Below, piece by piece: positions 1-10,250 of a DNA stretch of 64,000 bases. The stretch comes from Anaeromyxobacter dehalogenans 2CP-1 (GTDB lineage: Bacteria; Myxococcota; Myxococcia; Myxococcales; Anaeromyxobacteraceae): NCBI RefSeq assembly GCF_000022145.1, contig NC_011891.1:310001-374000 (forward strand), read 5' to 3'. The position numbers were made by a program, and so were the translations under genes. Every line of letters starts with the position of its first letter. Position 1 is the stretch's first letter. The notes under the pieces were generated by a model that saw only the letters and a list, made by a program, of their open reading frames with translations, was not told the DNA's origin and did no database searches.

Positions 1-108
1 CTGCTCGCGGCGGCCGCCTGGGCAGGCTACATGCGCCTGCCGAAGTTCGGGCTGTACCGCGTGCTGGAGGCCCTGGGCCGCACGCCCGCCGCGAACGTGG
101 CGCCGTGA
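1..108 (+). CDS. C-terminal fragment of an unknown protein
   Basis: The first 36 codons of the window are open in frame 1 and end with TGA at 106-108, giving the last 35 residues of a gene that begins upstream. The visible tail is Ala-rich (ending RTPAANVAP) with no recognisable motif, so no function can be given. It is followed by a run of strong hairpins before plsC. Confidence 0.5.
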   Translation: MLAAAAWAGYMRLPKFGLYRVLEALGRTPAANVAP

Positions 109-117
109 GCCATCTCA

Positions 118-244
118 CGGGGCTGCGCCCCGCCCCACGGAGCGGAGCTCCGCGGGGCCCCACCTTGCTGCGCGGGTCCCGTGACCTCGCGCGCCCGCCT
201 TCGCGGGCTCGCACGAGGTCCCCGCGGGCGCGGCTGCGCCGCGC
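118..244. repeat. cluster of four hairpins between genes
   Basis: Four inverted repeats lie in the gap between the first gene and plsC. They are 118-132 (CGGGGC/GCCCCG, 3-nt loop), 133-157 (CCCC-A-CGGAGC / GCTCCG-C-GGGG), 183-220 (GACCTCG outer arms at 183-189 and 214-220 around GCCCGC/GCGGGC at 193-208), and 228-244 (GCGCGGC/GCCGCGC). None has a T-tract. They may act as terminator or mRNA-end structures for the upstream gene; this function is inferred. Confidence 0.55.
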
Positions 245-326
245 GCTGCCTCACCTGTGCCGCGCTCGTGTCGCCGCCCAGCACACCCTTGCGGGATGGC
301 CGGTCCGGGGCGAGGATGCGCCCGCG

Positions 327-1061
327 ATGCTGGCCGTCTTCTCCTTCGTCTACTGGATCTTCTTCGTCCTCACGCTCCCGTTCCTGTTCGCGGTGGCGCT
401 CGTCGTGTTCGTGCTCACCGCGCCGTTCGACCCGCGCCGGGTGGCGCTCCAGCTCTGGTCGTGCGCCTGGGCGTCGTTCTACGTCGTGGTGAACCCGCTC
501 TGGCGCTCGCGCGTCGTCGGCCGCGAGAAGCTGCCGTGGAACGGCGCCGCGGTGCTGGTCGCGAACCACCTCTCCATGCTCGACATCCTGGTGCTGTACG
601 GCGTCTTCCGGCCGTTCAAGTGGGTGTCGAAGGCGGAGCTGTTCCGCGTGCCGTTCGTGGGCTGGAACATGTGGCTGAACGACTGCGTGCCGGTCTGGCG
701 CGGCGACCGCGAGTCGGTGCGGAAGATGATGGCCCACTGCCGCGCCCACCTCGCGCGCGGCGCGCCGGTGATGATCTTCCCCGAGGGCACGCGCTCGCCG
801 GACGGGCGGCTGCAGGCGTTCAAGGACGGCGCGTTCCGGCTGGCCGTGGACGCGAACGTCCCGGTCATCCCCATCGCCGTGAGCGGCACCTCCGAGGCGC
901 TGCCCAAGCACGGGATGGTGCTCCGCCAGCGCATGCGCGCCGAGGTGCACGTGCTCGATCCCATCCACCCCTCCGCGTTCGACGGCCCGGCCGCGCTCCG
1001 CGAGGCGGTCCGGGACGCCATCGCCGCGGCGCTGCCGCCGGAGCACCGGCCTGGCGCGTAG
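327..1061 (+). CDS. plsC: 1-acyl-sn-glycerol-3-phosphate acyltransferase
   Basis: A 244-residue member of the PlsC/LPLAT acyltransferase family, which transfers an acyl chain to lysophosphatidic acid to make phosphatidic acid at the inner membrane. It shows the catalytic HX4D motif (NHLSMLD, His81/Asp86) and the substrate-binding FPEGTRS block at 151-157. The N-terminus (about residues 4-33) is a hydrophobic membrane segment. The frame stays open upstream to 105, but ATG 327 is chosen because GAGGA at 312-316 sits at Shine-Dalgarno distance and the membrane segment begins there. The gene stands alone, so its acyl specificity cannot be read from context. Confidence 0.88.
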   Translation: MLAVFSFVYWIFFVLTLPFLFAVALVVFVLTAPFDPRRVALQLWSCAWASFYVVVNPLWRSRVVGREKLPWNGAAVLVANHLSMLDILVLYGVFRPFKWVSKAELFRVPFVGWNMWLNDCVPVWRGDRESVRKMMAHCRAHLARGAPVMIFPEGTRSPDGRLQAFKDGAFRLAVDANVPVIPIAVSGTSEALPKHGMVLRQRMRAEVHVLDPIHPSAFDGPAALREAVRDAIAAALPPEHRPGA

Positions 1062-1147
1062 GTCCCGCGCAGGTCCTGGACGACGCCGCCCGGCCCGCAC
1101 CCCGCGCAGGCGCTGCCCGCGCGCGATCCCCGCTGCATGTTGCCGGG

Positions 1148-1675
1148 ATGATCACGCACACGTACGAGGTGGCCGGCGGGGTGGGCGCGCGCACGCCCGG
1201 CGCGATCGGGCCCGACGAGCTCGACGGGCGCGCGGACTGGGTCGAGATCCCGGCGCGCGGCGAGGGCGAGCTGATGGAGCGGCTCGAGGCGCGGCTCGGC
1301 TCCGAGGCGCGGACGCGCAAGGTGCTGCTGGCGGTGCTCGCCCCGGTGCGCGGCGCGCTCGAGGGCCCTGCGCTCGCGGCGATCCTCGCGCACCTGCCGC
1401 ACCGCTTCGCGCGCGAGCTCCGCGAGGCGGAGTGGAACCTCGACGCCCCGGTGCGCGAGGCGGCCACCGGCGCCGAGTACCTGGCAGAGGTCTCTCGGCT
1501 GCTGCAGCGCCCGCCCCGGCACGCGGCCGCGTACGTGCTCGCGGTGCTCGCGGCGGCGCACGAGGTGATGGGCCCGGCCGCCCGCGAGGTGGCGGGCCAG
1601 CTCCCGCCCGATCTCGCCGACCTGTGGCGCGGGGTCAGGGAGCCGGGCTCTGCGATCGCGGAAGCCGAGCCGTGA
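1148..1675 (+). CDS. DUF2267-like protein
   Basis: A 175-residue soluble protein with two similar helical blocks (about 48-95 and 110-165). Each carries a leucine-rich pattern such as LPHRFARELREAEW or QLPPDLADLWR, typical of DUF2267 proteins, whose molecular role is unknown. ATG 1148 follows GTTGCCGGG with only a weak ribosome site. The 3' end overlaps the convergent histidine kinase gene by about 41 bases. The family assignment rests on pattern recognition only. Confidence 0.55.
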   Translation: MITHTYEVAGGVGARTPGAIGPDELDGRADWVEIPARGEGELMERLEARLGSEARTRKVLLAVLAPVRGALEGPALAAILAHLPHRFARELREAEWNLDAPVREAATGAEYLAEVSRLLQRPPRHAAAYVLAVLAAAHEVMGPAAREVAGQLPPDLADLWRGVREPGSAIAEAEP

Positions 1676-2861
1676 TCACCGTCTCGCCGTCGGAGGCGAT
1701 CGAGATCTCCCCCCCGTGGCCGCGCACGATCTCGCGCGAGATGTAGAGCCCGAGCCCCAGGCCCGAGCCCTTGCGGCTCTTCTCGTCCGGCGGGCGCGAG
1801 AACGGCTCGAACAGGTGCTCGAGCACCTCGGGCGGCACCGGCGGTCCGGTGTTGCGCACCCGGAGCACGCACGCGTCCGGCTCGCCCGAGAGCTCCACCC
1901 GCACCGGCGAGGCGGGGTCGCCGTGGTCCACCGCGTTCGAGACCAGGTTCGAGATCACCTGCTCCAGGCGATCCGGGTCCCAGCTGCCCGACACGTCGCC
2001 CCGGACCTCGACCGTGATCTCGCGCCCCGGGTTCACCGCGCCGAGCTCGTCCACCGGGCGGCGCGCGATCTCGTCGAGCCGCGCCGGGCGGCGGTCGATG
2101 GGCATGCCGTTGCCGAGCCGGGTGCGGGTGTACGAGAGCAGGTCGGCGATGATCCGCGCCATGCGCCCCGCCGAGCTGCGCATCCGCTCGATGGCGCGCG
2201 CCTGCCAGCCCTCCAGGCCGCCGCGCTTCTGCAGGAGCGCGGCGGACATGTGCACGGCGCCGAGCGGGTTGCGCAGGTCGTGCCCGACGATGCCGAGGAT
2301 GTAGTCCACCGCCCGCCGGCGCGAGTCCACCTCCGCGAGCGCGCGCCGCGCGGCCTCCTCGGCCGACTCGTGCGCGCGGCGCAGCCGCCCGCGCTCCAGC
2401 GCCAGCCCGGCGCGGTCCGCGGCCACGCGGAGCAGCGCCAGCGCCTCGGGATCGAACCCGCCCTCGCCGCGCGTGCCCATCACCAGCACGGCGCCGCCGC
2501 CCGCCGGCGCCGCCGCGCCGGCGCGCGCGCCGGCCGGGAGCGGCCAGCCGGGATCGCCGCGCACCCAGGGTGCACCCGCGGCGAGCCCGGCGCCGCCGTC
2601 GGCGGGCGGGGGCGGGCGGCCGTCGCCGCCGACCTCGGCCGCGATCGCGAGCCGGCCCTCGTCGCCCGGCACGAGCAGCACCGCCGCGTGGACCGCGGGG
2701 ACCGCGTCGGCGAGCGCCGAGAGGATCCGGCGGAGCGCGTGCTCCTCGGGCTCGATCGCGAGCAGCCGGTCGAGGGCGCGCAGCAGGTCCACCCGGCCCT
2801 GGGCCTGCGCCGCCTGGCCCGCCTCTTGACCGGGCGCGTCGTGCGGGGCCATGAGGGGCAT
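1635..2861 (-). CDS. GAF-domain sensor histidine kinase
   Basis: A 408-residue cytoplasmic two-component sensor without membrane segments. Residues about 25-160 form a GAF-like sensor fold (with a Pro/Gly-rich insert around 80-122). The dimerisation and phosphoacceptor motif GHDLRNPLGA places the catalytic His at 194. The C-terminal ATPase domain has an N-box (SNLVSNAVDHG) and a GSGLGLGLY G-box near residue 365. No response regulator gene is adjacent, so it is an orphan kinase whose partner is unknown. ATG 2861 or the nearby ATG 2849-2852 could be the start; no strong ribosome site decides between them. Confidence 0.82.
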   Translation of the reverse strand: MPLMAPHDAPGQEAGQAAQAQGRVDLLRALDRLLAIEPEEHALRRILSALADAVPAVHAAVLLVPGDEGRLAIAAEVGGDGRPPPPADGGAGLAAGAPWVRGDPGWPLPAGARAGAAAPAGGGAVLVMGTRGEGGFDPEALALLRVAADRAGLALERGRLRRAHESAEEAARRALAEVDSRRRAVDYILGIVGHDLRNPLGAVHMSAALLQKRGGLEGWQARAIERMRSSAGRMARIIADLLSYTRTRLGNGMPIDRRPARLDEIARRPVDELGAVNPGREITVEVRGDVSGSWDPDRLEQVISNLVSNAVDHGDPASPVRVELSGEPDACVLRVRNTGPPVPPEVLEHLFEPFSRPPDEKSRKGSGLGLGLYISREIVRGHGGEISIASDGETVITARLPRSQSPAP

Positions 2862-3067
2862 CCTGGGGGCGGTTCGCCCGGCGCGGAACCCCCCGGCACA
2901 GGCCGATCGGGGCAGCGCCGCCGGCGCCCAGCGTGCCGTGGCGCGGAGGCCTCGACGCGGCCGGCCGGCGGCGGGCCCGCGCTTTACCGCGCAGGTCCGG
3001 GCGGCTATCGTGGCGGACCCCGGGGCGGCCGGGGGCCCCGCCGCGGCCCGCCCCGACCGTTCCGCAC

Positions 3068-4596
<1,529 letters not shown>

Positions 4597-4600
<4 letters not shown>

Positions 4601-5109
4601 AGACCTACGTGGCGCTGCTCGACGGGGGCAAGCGCGAGGTGACGCTCGGGGTGACGCGGCTCGCCACCGGGCAGTACGAGGTGCGCATCGGCGACGAGGT
4701 GCACCGCGTGGACGCGTACCCGCACGACTACGGGACGCTGTCGCTGCTGGTGGACACCCGCAGCTACTCGGCCATGCTCGACGAGCGCGGGGCGAAGGTG
4801 CACGTGCAGGTGGACGGCTCGGTGTTCCCGCTCGAGCTGCTCGACGAGCGGAAGCTGCGCATGCGCCGGGCCTCGCCGCGCGCGAGCGTGGAGGGCCGGC
4901 GGGCGGTGACCGCGCCCATGCCGGGGCGGGTGGTGAAGGTGCTGGTGGCGCCGGGCGACGCGGTGCGGGCCGGCCAGCCGCTGGTGGTCGTCGAGGCGAT
5001 GAAGATGGAGAACGAGATGAGGAGCCCGAAGGACGGCAAGGTGGTCGAGGTTCGCGTCGTCGAGGGCCAGGCGGTCGAGGGCAGCGCGTTGCTCTGCGCG
5101 GTGGAGTAG
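4597..5109 (+). CDS. biotin carboxyl carrier protein
   Basis: A 170-residue biotinyl-lipoyl carrier. The C-terminal domain (about 100-170) contains the biotinylation motif VVEAMKMENEM with the target Lys at 136, preceded by APMPGRVVKVLV. The N-terminal 95 residues resemble the linker domain seen in carriers of propionyl-CoA or pyruvate-type carboxylases. Its ATG overlaps the TGA of the biotin carboxylase gene (ATGA), indicating translational coupling. It should shuttle the carboxyl group to a carboxyltransferase encoded elsewhere. Confidence 0.9.
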
Positions 5110-5181
5110 CGGCGCCGCGCCTCCCACTCCCAACCGGCGCCCCCCGTGACGGGCGCGCCGTGCTCCACCCACGGTGAACAC

Positions 5182-6831
5182 ATGGCGGACGAGAAGAAGC
5201 AGCGGTGGCTCGAGGGCACCTACGCGAAGGCGGTGAAGAAGGGGCCCGAGCGGCGCCCGCGCTTCGAGACGAGCAGCGGCATCCGCGAGGAGCCGGTGTA
5301 CGGCGCGGCCGACGTGCGCCCCGGCCTCGACGAGCGGCTGGGCCTGCCCGGCGAGTACCCGTTCACCCGCGGCGTGCAGCCCACCATGTACCGCGGCCGC
5401 TTCTGGACCATGCGGCAGTACGCCGGGTTCGGCACCGCCGAGGAGTCGAACAAGCGCTACCGCTACCTGCTCGAGTCCGGCCAGACCGGCCTCTCGGTCG
5501 CGTTCGACCTGCCCACGCAGATGGGCCGCGACTCCGACCACCCCCGCGCCCGCGGCGAGGTGGGCAAGGTGGGCGTGGCCATCGACTCGATCCGCGACAT
5601 GGAGGTGCTGTTCGACCGGATCCCGCTCGGCGAGGTCTCCACCTCGATGACCATCAACGCGACCGCCGGGATGCTGCTCGCGATGTACCAGGCGGTGGGC
5701 GAGAAGCAGGGGGCCGCGCCGGCGGTGCTGCAGGGCACCATCCAGAACGACATCCTGAAGGAGTACGCGGCGCGCGGGACGTACATCTACCCGCCGGAGC
5801 CGTCGCTGCGGATCATCACCGACATCTTCGCCTACACCGCGAAGGTGATGCCGCGCTGGAACCCCATCTCCATCTCCGGCTACCACATCCGCGAGGCCGG
5901 CTCGACCGCGGTGCAGGAGGTGGCCTTCACGCTCGCCGACGGCATCCAGTACGTGGACGCGGCGGTGAAGGCGGGCCTCGACGTGGACGCGTTCGCGGGC
6001 CGGCTCTCCTTCTTCTTCAACGCGCACAACGACCTGCTGGAGGAGGTGGCGAAGTTCCGCGCCGCGCGCCGGCTCTGGGCGCGCATCATGAAGGAGCGGT
6101 TCAAGGCGAAGGACCCGCGCTCGATGATGCTGCGGTTCCACACCCAGACCGCCGGCTCCATGCTCACCGCGCAGCAGCCGGACAACAACATCGTGCGCGT
6201 CACCCTCCAGGCGCTGGCGGCGGTGCTGGGCGGCACGCAGTCGCTGCACACCAACTCGCGCGACGAGGCGCTCGGGCTGCCCACCGAGGACTCGGTGCGC
6301 ATCGCGCTCCGCACGCAGCAGATCATCGCGAACGAGTCGGGCGTCGCCGACGTCATCGACCCGCTCGGCGGCAGCTGGGCCATCGAGGCCATGACCGACG
6401 AGATCGAGGGGCGCGCCCAGGAGTACATCCGGAAGATCGACGAGCTGGGCGGCATGGTCCACGCGATCTCGAAGGGCTACGTGCAGCGCGAGATCCAGGA
6501 GGCCGCCTACGCCTGGCAGCGCCAGGTCGAGGCGAAGGACCAGGTGGTCGTCGGCGTGAACGCGTTCAGGTCGGACGATCCGCCGGTGCCGGTGATGAAG
6601 GTCGATCCGGCGCTGGAGGCGCAGCAGGTGGAGCGGCTGAAGGCGCTCCGCGCCGCCCGCAGCGCCTCGGCCGCGCGCGGCGCGCTCGACGCGGTGCGGG
6701 CCGGCGCCCGCGGGACCGACAACCTCATGCCGCTCATCCTCGCCGCCGTGAAGGCCGAGTGCACGCTCGGGGAGATCTCCGACGCGCTGCGCGAGGTCTA
6801 CGGCGAGTACCGGGAGACGGTGGTACTCTAG
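5182..6831 (+). CDS. methylmalonyl-CoA mutase, catalytic (large) subunit
   Basis: A 549-residue protein matching the catalytic TIM-barrel part of methylmalonyl-CoA mutase (blocks [55 protein letters not shown] and DPLGGSW). It lacks the C-terminal B12-binding domain of the fused enzyme, so it is the split MutA/HcmA type that needs a separate roughly 140-residue cobalamin subunit. The reaction interconverts methylmalonyl-CoA and succinyl-CoA. ATG 5182 is chosen because homologues of this type begin near MADEKKQ; an earlier ATG at 5146 would add 12 residues. It lies 72 bases after the biotin carrier gene, fitting a propionyl-CoA to succinyl-CoA route. Confidence 0.9.
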   Translation: MADEKKQRWLEGTYAKAVKKGPERRPRFETSSGIREEPVYGAADVRPGLDERLGLPGEYPFTRGVQPTMYRGRFWTMRQYAGFGTAEESNKRYRYLLESGQTGLSVAFDLPTQMGRDSDHPRARGEVGKVGVAIDSIRDMEVLFDRIPLGEVSTSMTINATAGMLLAMYQAVGEKQGAAPAVLQGTIQNDILKEYAARGTYIYPPEPSLRIITDIFAYTAKVMPRWNPISISGYHIREAGSTAVQEVAFTLADGIQYVDAAVKAGLDVDAFAGRLSFFFNAHNDLLEEVAKFRAARRLWARIMKERFKAKDPRSMMLRFHTQTAGSMLTAQQPDNNIVRVTLQALAAVLGGTQSLHTNSRDEALGLPTEDSVRIALRTQQIIANESGVADVIDPLGGSWAIEAMTDEIEGRAQEYIRKIDELGGMVHAISKGYVQREIQEAAYAWQRQVEAKDQVVVGVNAFRSDDPPVPVMKVDPALEAQQVERLKALRAARSASAARGALDAVRAGARGTDNLMPLILAAVKAECTLGEISDALREVYGEYRETVVL

Positions 6832-6837
6832 CGCGCG

Positions 6838-8640
6838 GTGAGCGACGCACCCCCGAAGCCCCCCGGCGAGACGCCTCCCCCGCGGCCCCGGCCGGCGCCC
6901 CCGGCCGGCCCGCCGCGCCTGGAGCGCGTGCCGGACGGCTACCGCCCGCCGGCGATGCCGCGCGCGGTCGCCCCGGCCGCCGCGCGGCCGCCGCCCCCGC
7001 CGCCGCCCGCGCCGACCTACGGCCTGGCGGCGCGCGAGGTCGGCGCCGACGCGGCCATCGCGGCCGGGCTCGCGCACCAGGGCGCGCTCGCCGCCGACTC
7101 CGCGCTGCGCCTGTACGGGCTCGCCGCCGCCACGCGCGCGAGCGGCCGGCTCACGCTCGCCCCCGCGGGCCGCTCCTACGCGCTCGTGTTCCGCCGCGGC
7201 GCGGTGGAGCACGCCGCGTCCTCCGACCCCACCGACGATCTCGGTCGCTTCCTGCTGCGCAAGGGCGTGCTCCGGCCCGAGCAGCTCGTGCAGGCCGAGG
7301 CGGCCCGCGGCGCCGCCGGCGGCGACCTCGCCGCGGCGCTGGTGGGGGCGCGCCTCGTCCCGCCCGGCGACGTGGCCGCGCTGCTCGCCGAGCACGGGCT
7401 CGCGCTGGTGGCCCGGGCGCTCGCGGTCGAGGACGGCACCTGGGCCTGGGAGCCGGGGGTCGCGCCGCCGCCCTCCGGGTTCCCGCTGGGCCCGCCGTTC
7501 GCGGCGCTCTGCGCCGCGGTCCGCGCGCTCGAGCTCGCCACGGTGAAGCGCCGGCTCGGCGATCGCGAGGAGCGCGCCGCCTCGCGGATGGCCGGTCGGG
7601 TCCGGATCGAGGACCTGCGCCTCACGCCGCAGGAGGCGCGCGCCGCGGCGCTGCTCGACGGTGAGCGGAGCCCGGCCGAGATCGCGGCGGCGAGCCCCGC
7701 CGACGCGGCGGCGGTGCTGCGGCTGTCGCTCCTGCTCGGGGAGCTCGACCTGCTCGCCTTCGGCGCCAGGAGAGCCCGCTCGCCCGCCCCCGCGCCCGCG
7801 AGCGTGCCCACGCCCACGCCCACCCCCCCGCCCGCGTCGACGCCCGTGTCCCGCGCCGCGACCGCGGTGCCCGCGGCGGCCGCGCCCCGCCCCCCGGCGG
7901 CGCCTCATCCGCCGGCGACGGCCGCCGCGGTCGCGCGCCCGCCCTCGGCCCCGGTGCGCCGCGCCACCGCGCTCGAGCCGGCCGCGCTGAAGGCCACGCT
8001 CGTCTCGCTGGAGGGGTCCGATCACTTCCAGGTGCTGGGCGTGAAGCGCGACGCGCCCGCCGCGCAGGTGAAGGTCGCCTACTTCCAGCTCGCGAAGCTG
8101 TACCACCCCGACGCCATCCCCTCCGACGCACCGGCGGACGTGCGGAAGCTCTGCGCCGACCTGTTCGCGCGGGTGAGCGCCGCCTGGGCCGAGCTCGGCG
8201 ACGAGGCCCGCCGCGCGCAGTACCTCGAGGAGCTGCGGGGCGGCGGGGCGCCCGAGGTGGACGTGATGGGCATCCTCCAGGCCGAGAACCTGTTCCAGGC
8301 CGGGACCCAGCTCGTGAAGGCGCGCCGCTACGACGAGGCGCACGCGAGGTTCCTGGAGGCGCTCCAGCTCAACCCGGAGGAGCCGGAGTTCGGCATCTGG
8401 AGGGCCTGGTGCGACTTCCTCCGGGCAGAAGACAAGAAGCGCCAGCAGGCGCAGAGCGCCGCCGCCATCGAGGCGGGCCTCAAGAAGAACCCCCGCTGCG
8501 CGCCGGGCTACCTGTTCCTCGGTCAGATGGCGAAGGTGCTCGGCGACCTCGCGCTCGCCGAGCGCCACCTGCGCCGCGGGCTCGCCGCCGCGCCGGACAA
8601 CGCGGACCTCGCCCGCGAGCTGAAGTACCTCCGCAAGTAG
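6838..8640 (+). CDS. DUF4388 / DnaJ / TPR fusion protein
   Basis: A 600-residue protein starting at GTG, six bases after the mutase stop. A proline-rich leader (1-60) precedes a DUF4388-like region (about 75-300, with LAPAGRSYALVFRRGAVEHA). A second Ala/Pro-rich linker (about 305-380) leads into a J-domain (about 395-465) whose HPD triad is at 423-425 (LYHPDAIP). TPR-like helices follow to the C-terminus (NLFQAGTQLVKARRYDEAHARFLEAL and beyond). J-domains stimulate Hsp70 ATPases, and DUF4388 is common in myxobacterial signalling proteins. The specific client or pathway is unknown. Confidence 0.78.
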   Translation: MSDAPPKPPGETPPPRPRPAPPAGPPRLERVPDGYRPPAMPRAVAPAAARPPPPPPPAPTYGLAAREVGADAAIAAGLAHQGALAADSALRLYGLAAATRASGRLTLAPAGRSYALVFRRGAVEHAASSDPTDDLGRFLLRKGVLRPEQLVQAEAARGAAGGDLAAALVGARLVPPGDVAALLAEHGLALVARALAVEDGTWAWEPGVAPPPSGFPLGPPFAALCAAVRALELATVKRRLGDREERAASRMAGRVRIEDLRLTPQEARAAALLDGERSPAEIAAASPADAAAVLRLSLLLGELDLLAFGARRARSPAPAPASVPTPTPTPPPASTPVSRAATAVPAAAAPRPPAAPHPPATAAAVARPPSAPVRRATALEPAALKATLVSLEGSDHFQVLGVKRDAPAAQVKVAYFQLAKLYHPDAIPSDAPADVRKLCADLFARVSAAWAELGDEARRAQYLEELRGGGAPEVDVMGILQAENLFQAGTQLVKARRYDEAHARFLEALQLNPEEPEFGIWRAWCDFLRAEDKKRQQAQSAAAIEAGLKKNPRCAPGYLFLGQMAKVLGDLALAERHLRRGLAAAPDNADLARELKYLRK

Positions 8641-8652
8641 GACCCGACGACC

Positions 8653-9186
8653 ATGCCCGCACCCACGAACCCGAAGAAGCGCGCCCTCATGCCGTCCTCC
8701 CCGCTGCGCCGCGCGCTGCGCGCCGCCGGTCACCACCTCTCGCCGGTGGTCCAGGTCGGCAAGGAAGGGCTCACCGAGGCGGTCCTCCGCCAGCTGGACG
8801 AGGCGCTCCTCGCGCACGAGCTGGTCAAGATGAAGGTCGGGACCGAGAGCCCCGAGGACCGGCTCGAGATCGCGGACCGGCTGCTCGCGGAGGACGTCCA
8901 GGTCGCGCAGGTGCTGGGCCGGACCGTGCTCGCGTACCGCCGCCACCCGGAGCGGCCCCGCTACGAGCCGGCGCCCGCGGGCGCGCGGGCGGAGCGCCCG
9001 GAGGCGAAGCGCGCGGCCGCGAAGGGAAGGCGCGCCCCGGCGAAGGAGAAGCGCGCGCCGGCGCGGGGGCAGCGTGCGCCGGCGAGGGAGCGGCGCGCGC
9101 CGGCGAGGGGGCAGCGCGCCCCGGCGAAGGGTCAGCGCCCCGCCGGGCGCCGGCCGGCCCCGCGCGCGAAGCGCACCAAGCGCTAG
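8653..9186 (+). CDS. yhbY: YhbY-type CRM-domain RNA-binding protein
   Basis: A 177-residue protein. Residues about 14-98 match the CRS1/YhbY RNA-binding fold (RALRAAGHHLSPVVQVGKEG, then the VKMKV and GRTVLAYRR elements), which binds pre-50S ribosomal particles in other bacteria. The remaining 75 residues are an unusual basic tail built of RAPARGQ- and RAPAKG-type repeats ending in RAKRTKR. The canonical family is only about 97 residues long, so the tail is lineage-specific. It starts 12 bases after the DnaJ gene. Confidence 0.82.
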   Translation: MPAPTNPKKRALMPSSPLRRALRAAGHHLSPVVQVGKEGLTEAVLRQLDEALLAHELVKMKVGTESPEDRLEIADRLLAEDVQVAQVLGRTVLAYRRHPERPRYEPAPAGARAERPEAKRAAAKGRRAPAKEKRAPARGQRAPARERRAPARGQRAPAKGQRPAGRRPAPRAKRTKR

Positions 9187-9209
9187 CGGACGATCCGCGC
9201 GCCGCGCGG

Positions 9210-9521
9210 CTAGTGCAGCGCGCCGTCGCGCTCGGGCTGGTACGCCGGCGCGGGCGCGTCGTCCTCGTCCACGCGGCGGCGCAGCGCCTCCAGCTCCTCG
9301 GGCTCGGCGATGCCCTTGTCGAGCAGCAGGCTCTCCGCGATCTCCGTCTGCGTGACCGCGTGGCCCACGTCGGCCTCGGCGGCGTCCACGCGCTCGGCGA
9401 GGTCCTTCACCCGCGCGGTCAGGCCCGCCAGCTCGCCGACGAGCGCCTGCTCCAGGCGGCGGAACCGGATCCACGATGCGACGGCGAGGAGGAGGGCTGC
9501 GGCCGCGAGGAGCGCGAACAT
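9210..9521 (-). CDS. small membrane-anchored coiled-coil protein
   Basis: A 103-residue protein with one N-terminal transmembrane segment (about 2-17) followed by RFRR and a heptad-like helix (about 22-85, LEQALVGELAGLTARVKDLAERVD). This suggests a single-pass protein with a cytoplasmic coiled coil. No family is recognised. It converges with yhbY, ending 24 bases from it. Confidence 0.6.
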   Translation of the reverse strand: MFALLAAAALLLAVASWIRFRRLEQALVGELAGLTARVKDLAERVDAAEADVGHAVTQTEIAESLLLDKGIAEPEELEALRRRVDEDDAPAPAYQPERDGALH

Positions 9522-9650
9522 GGCGGCGCATGCTACGAGCCCCCGGGGGACGGGACAAGACGCCCGTGCGTGTTACGGCCGCGGTAGCGGGTCGCTGCTT
9601 GTCCAGTGGACGAAGGTCGGACATGCTCCCCGGTGGTGCGCCGGGTCAAC

Positions 9651-10250
9651 ATGACACGTGCCGTGAAGCGGCTGATCCGCGACCTGGCGCTCCGGGTGCC
9701 CGAGCTCGGCCACGTGCGCGCCTCGCGCGTGCTGGTGGTGGCCGGCGAGGCCCGGCGCAGCTCGCGGGCGACCATCCGGCCGGCGCACTTCGGCGCGACG
9801 CGCCGCCGCGCCGGAGAGGGCGGGGCGGTGAAGCCCCTGGTGCGCGTGAAGGGCCGGAAGATCCTGTATGTGGTGACGCTGCGGCCGCTGTGGTTCCTGG
9901 CCTCCACGCCCGAGGAGCGGATCGGCACGATCGTCCACGAGCTGTACCACGCGTCGAACCGCTTCGACGGCACCCTGCACCGCGGCCGCCGGCACTCGCG
10001 CTTCCCGCGCGCCCGGTACAACCGCAAGGTCCGGGCGCTGCTCCGCGCCTATCTGGCGCGCGCGCCCGAGGAGGTGGTCGCGCCGTTTGCCCACCAAGGA
10101 GTGGTGCGCGCGCGGATGTGGCTGGAGCGGCCCGGGTCGTTCCGCGACGGCGAGTACTCCGGGCGCCGGCTCTACACCGAGAAGCAGCTCTTCTACGGGC
10201 TGGTGCGCATGCGCTCCGGCGCGCGCCGCCGCGGTCCGTCGGCCGCCTAG
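9651..10250 (+). CDS. putative zinc metallopeptidase-like protein (HExxH)
   Basis: A 199-residue basic protein with an HExxH zinc motif in IVHELYHASNRFDG (His96, Glu97, His100). A later histidine-rich stretch (LHRGRRHSRF) could supply a third ligand. The fold and motif resemble small stand-alone metallopeptidase-like proteins, some of phage type, but the family is not certain and the substrate is unknown. ATG 9651 is used because residues upstream look non-coding; the ribosome site is weak. Its stop overlaps the convergent fumarase-like gene by four bases. Confidence 0.6.
   Translation: MTRAVKRLIRDLALRVPELGHVRASRVLVVAGEARRSSRATIRPAHFGATRRRAGEGGAVKPLVRVKGRKILYVVTLRPLWFLASTPEERIGTIVHELYHASNRFDGTLHRGRRHSRFPRARYNRKVRALLRAYLARAPEEVVAPFAHQGVVRARMWLERPGSFRDGEYSGRRLYTEKQLFYGLVRMRSGARRRGPSAA

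Noticed and set aside
9014-9130. Short repeats in yhbY as a CRISPR-like array
   Set aside because: The repeats vary, have no spacers and encode an in-frame basic tail.
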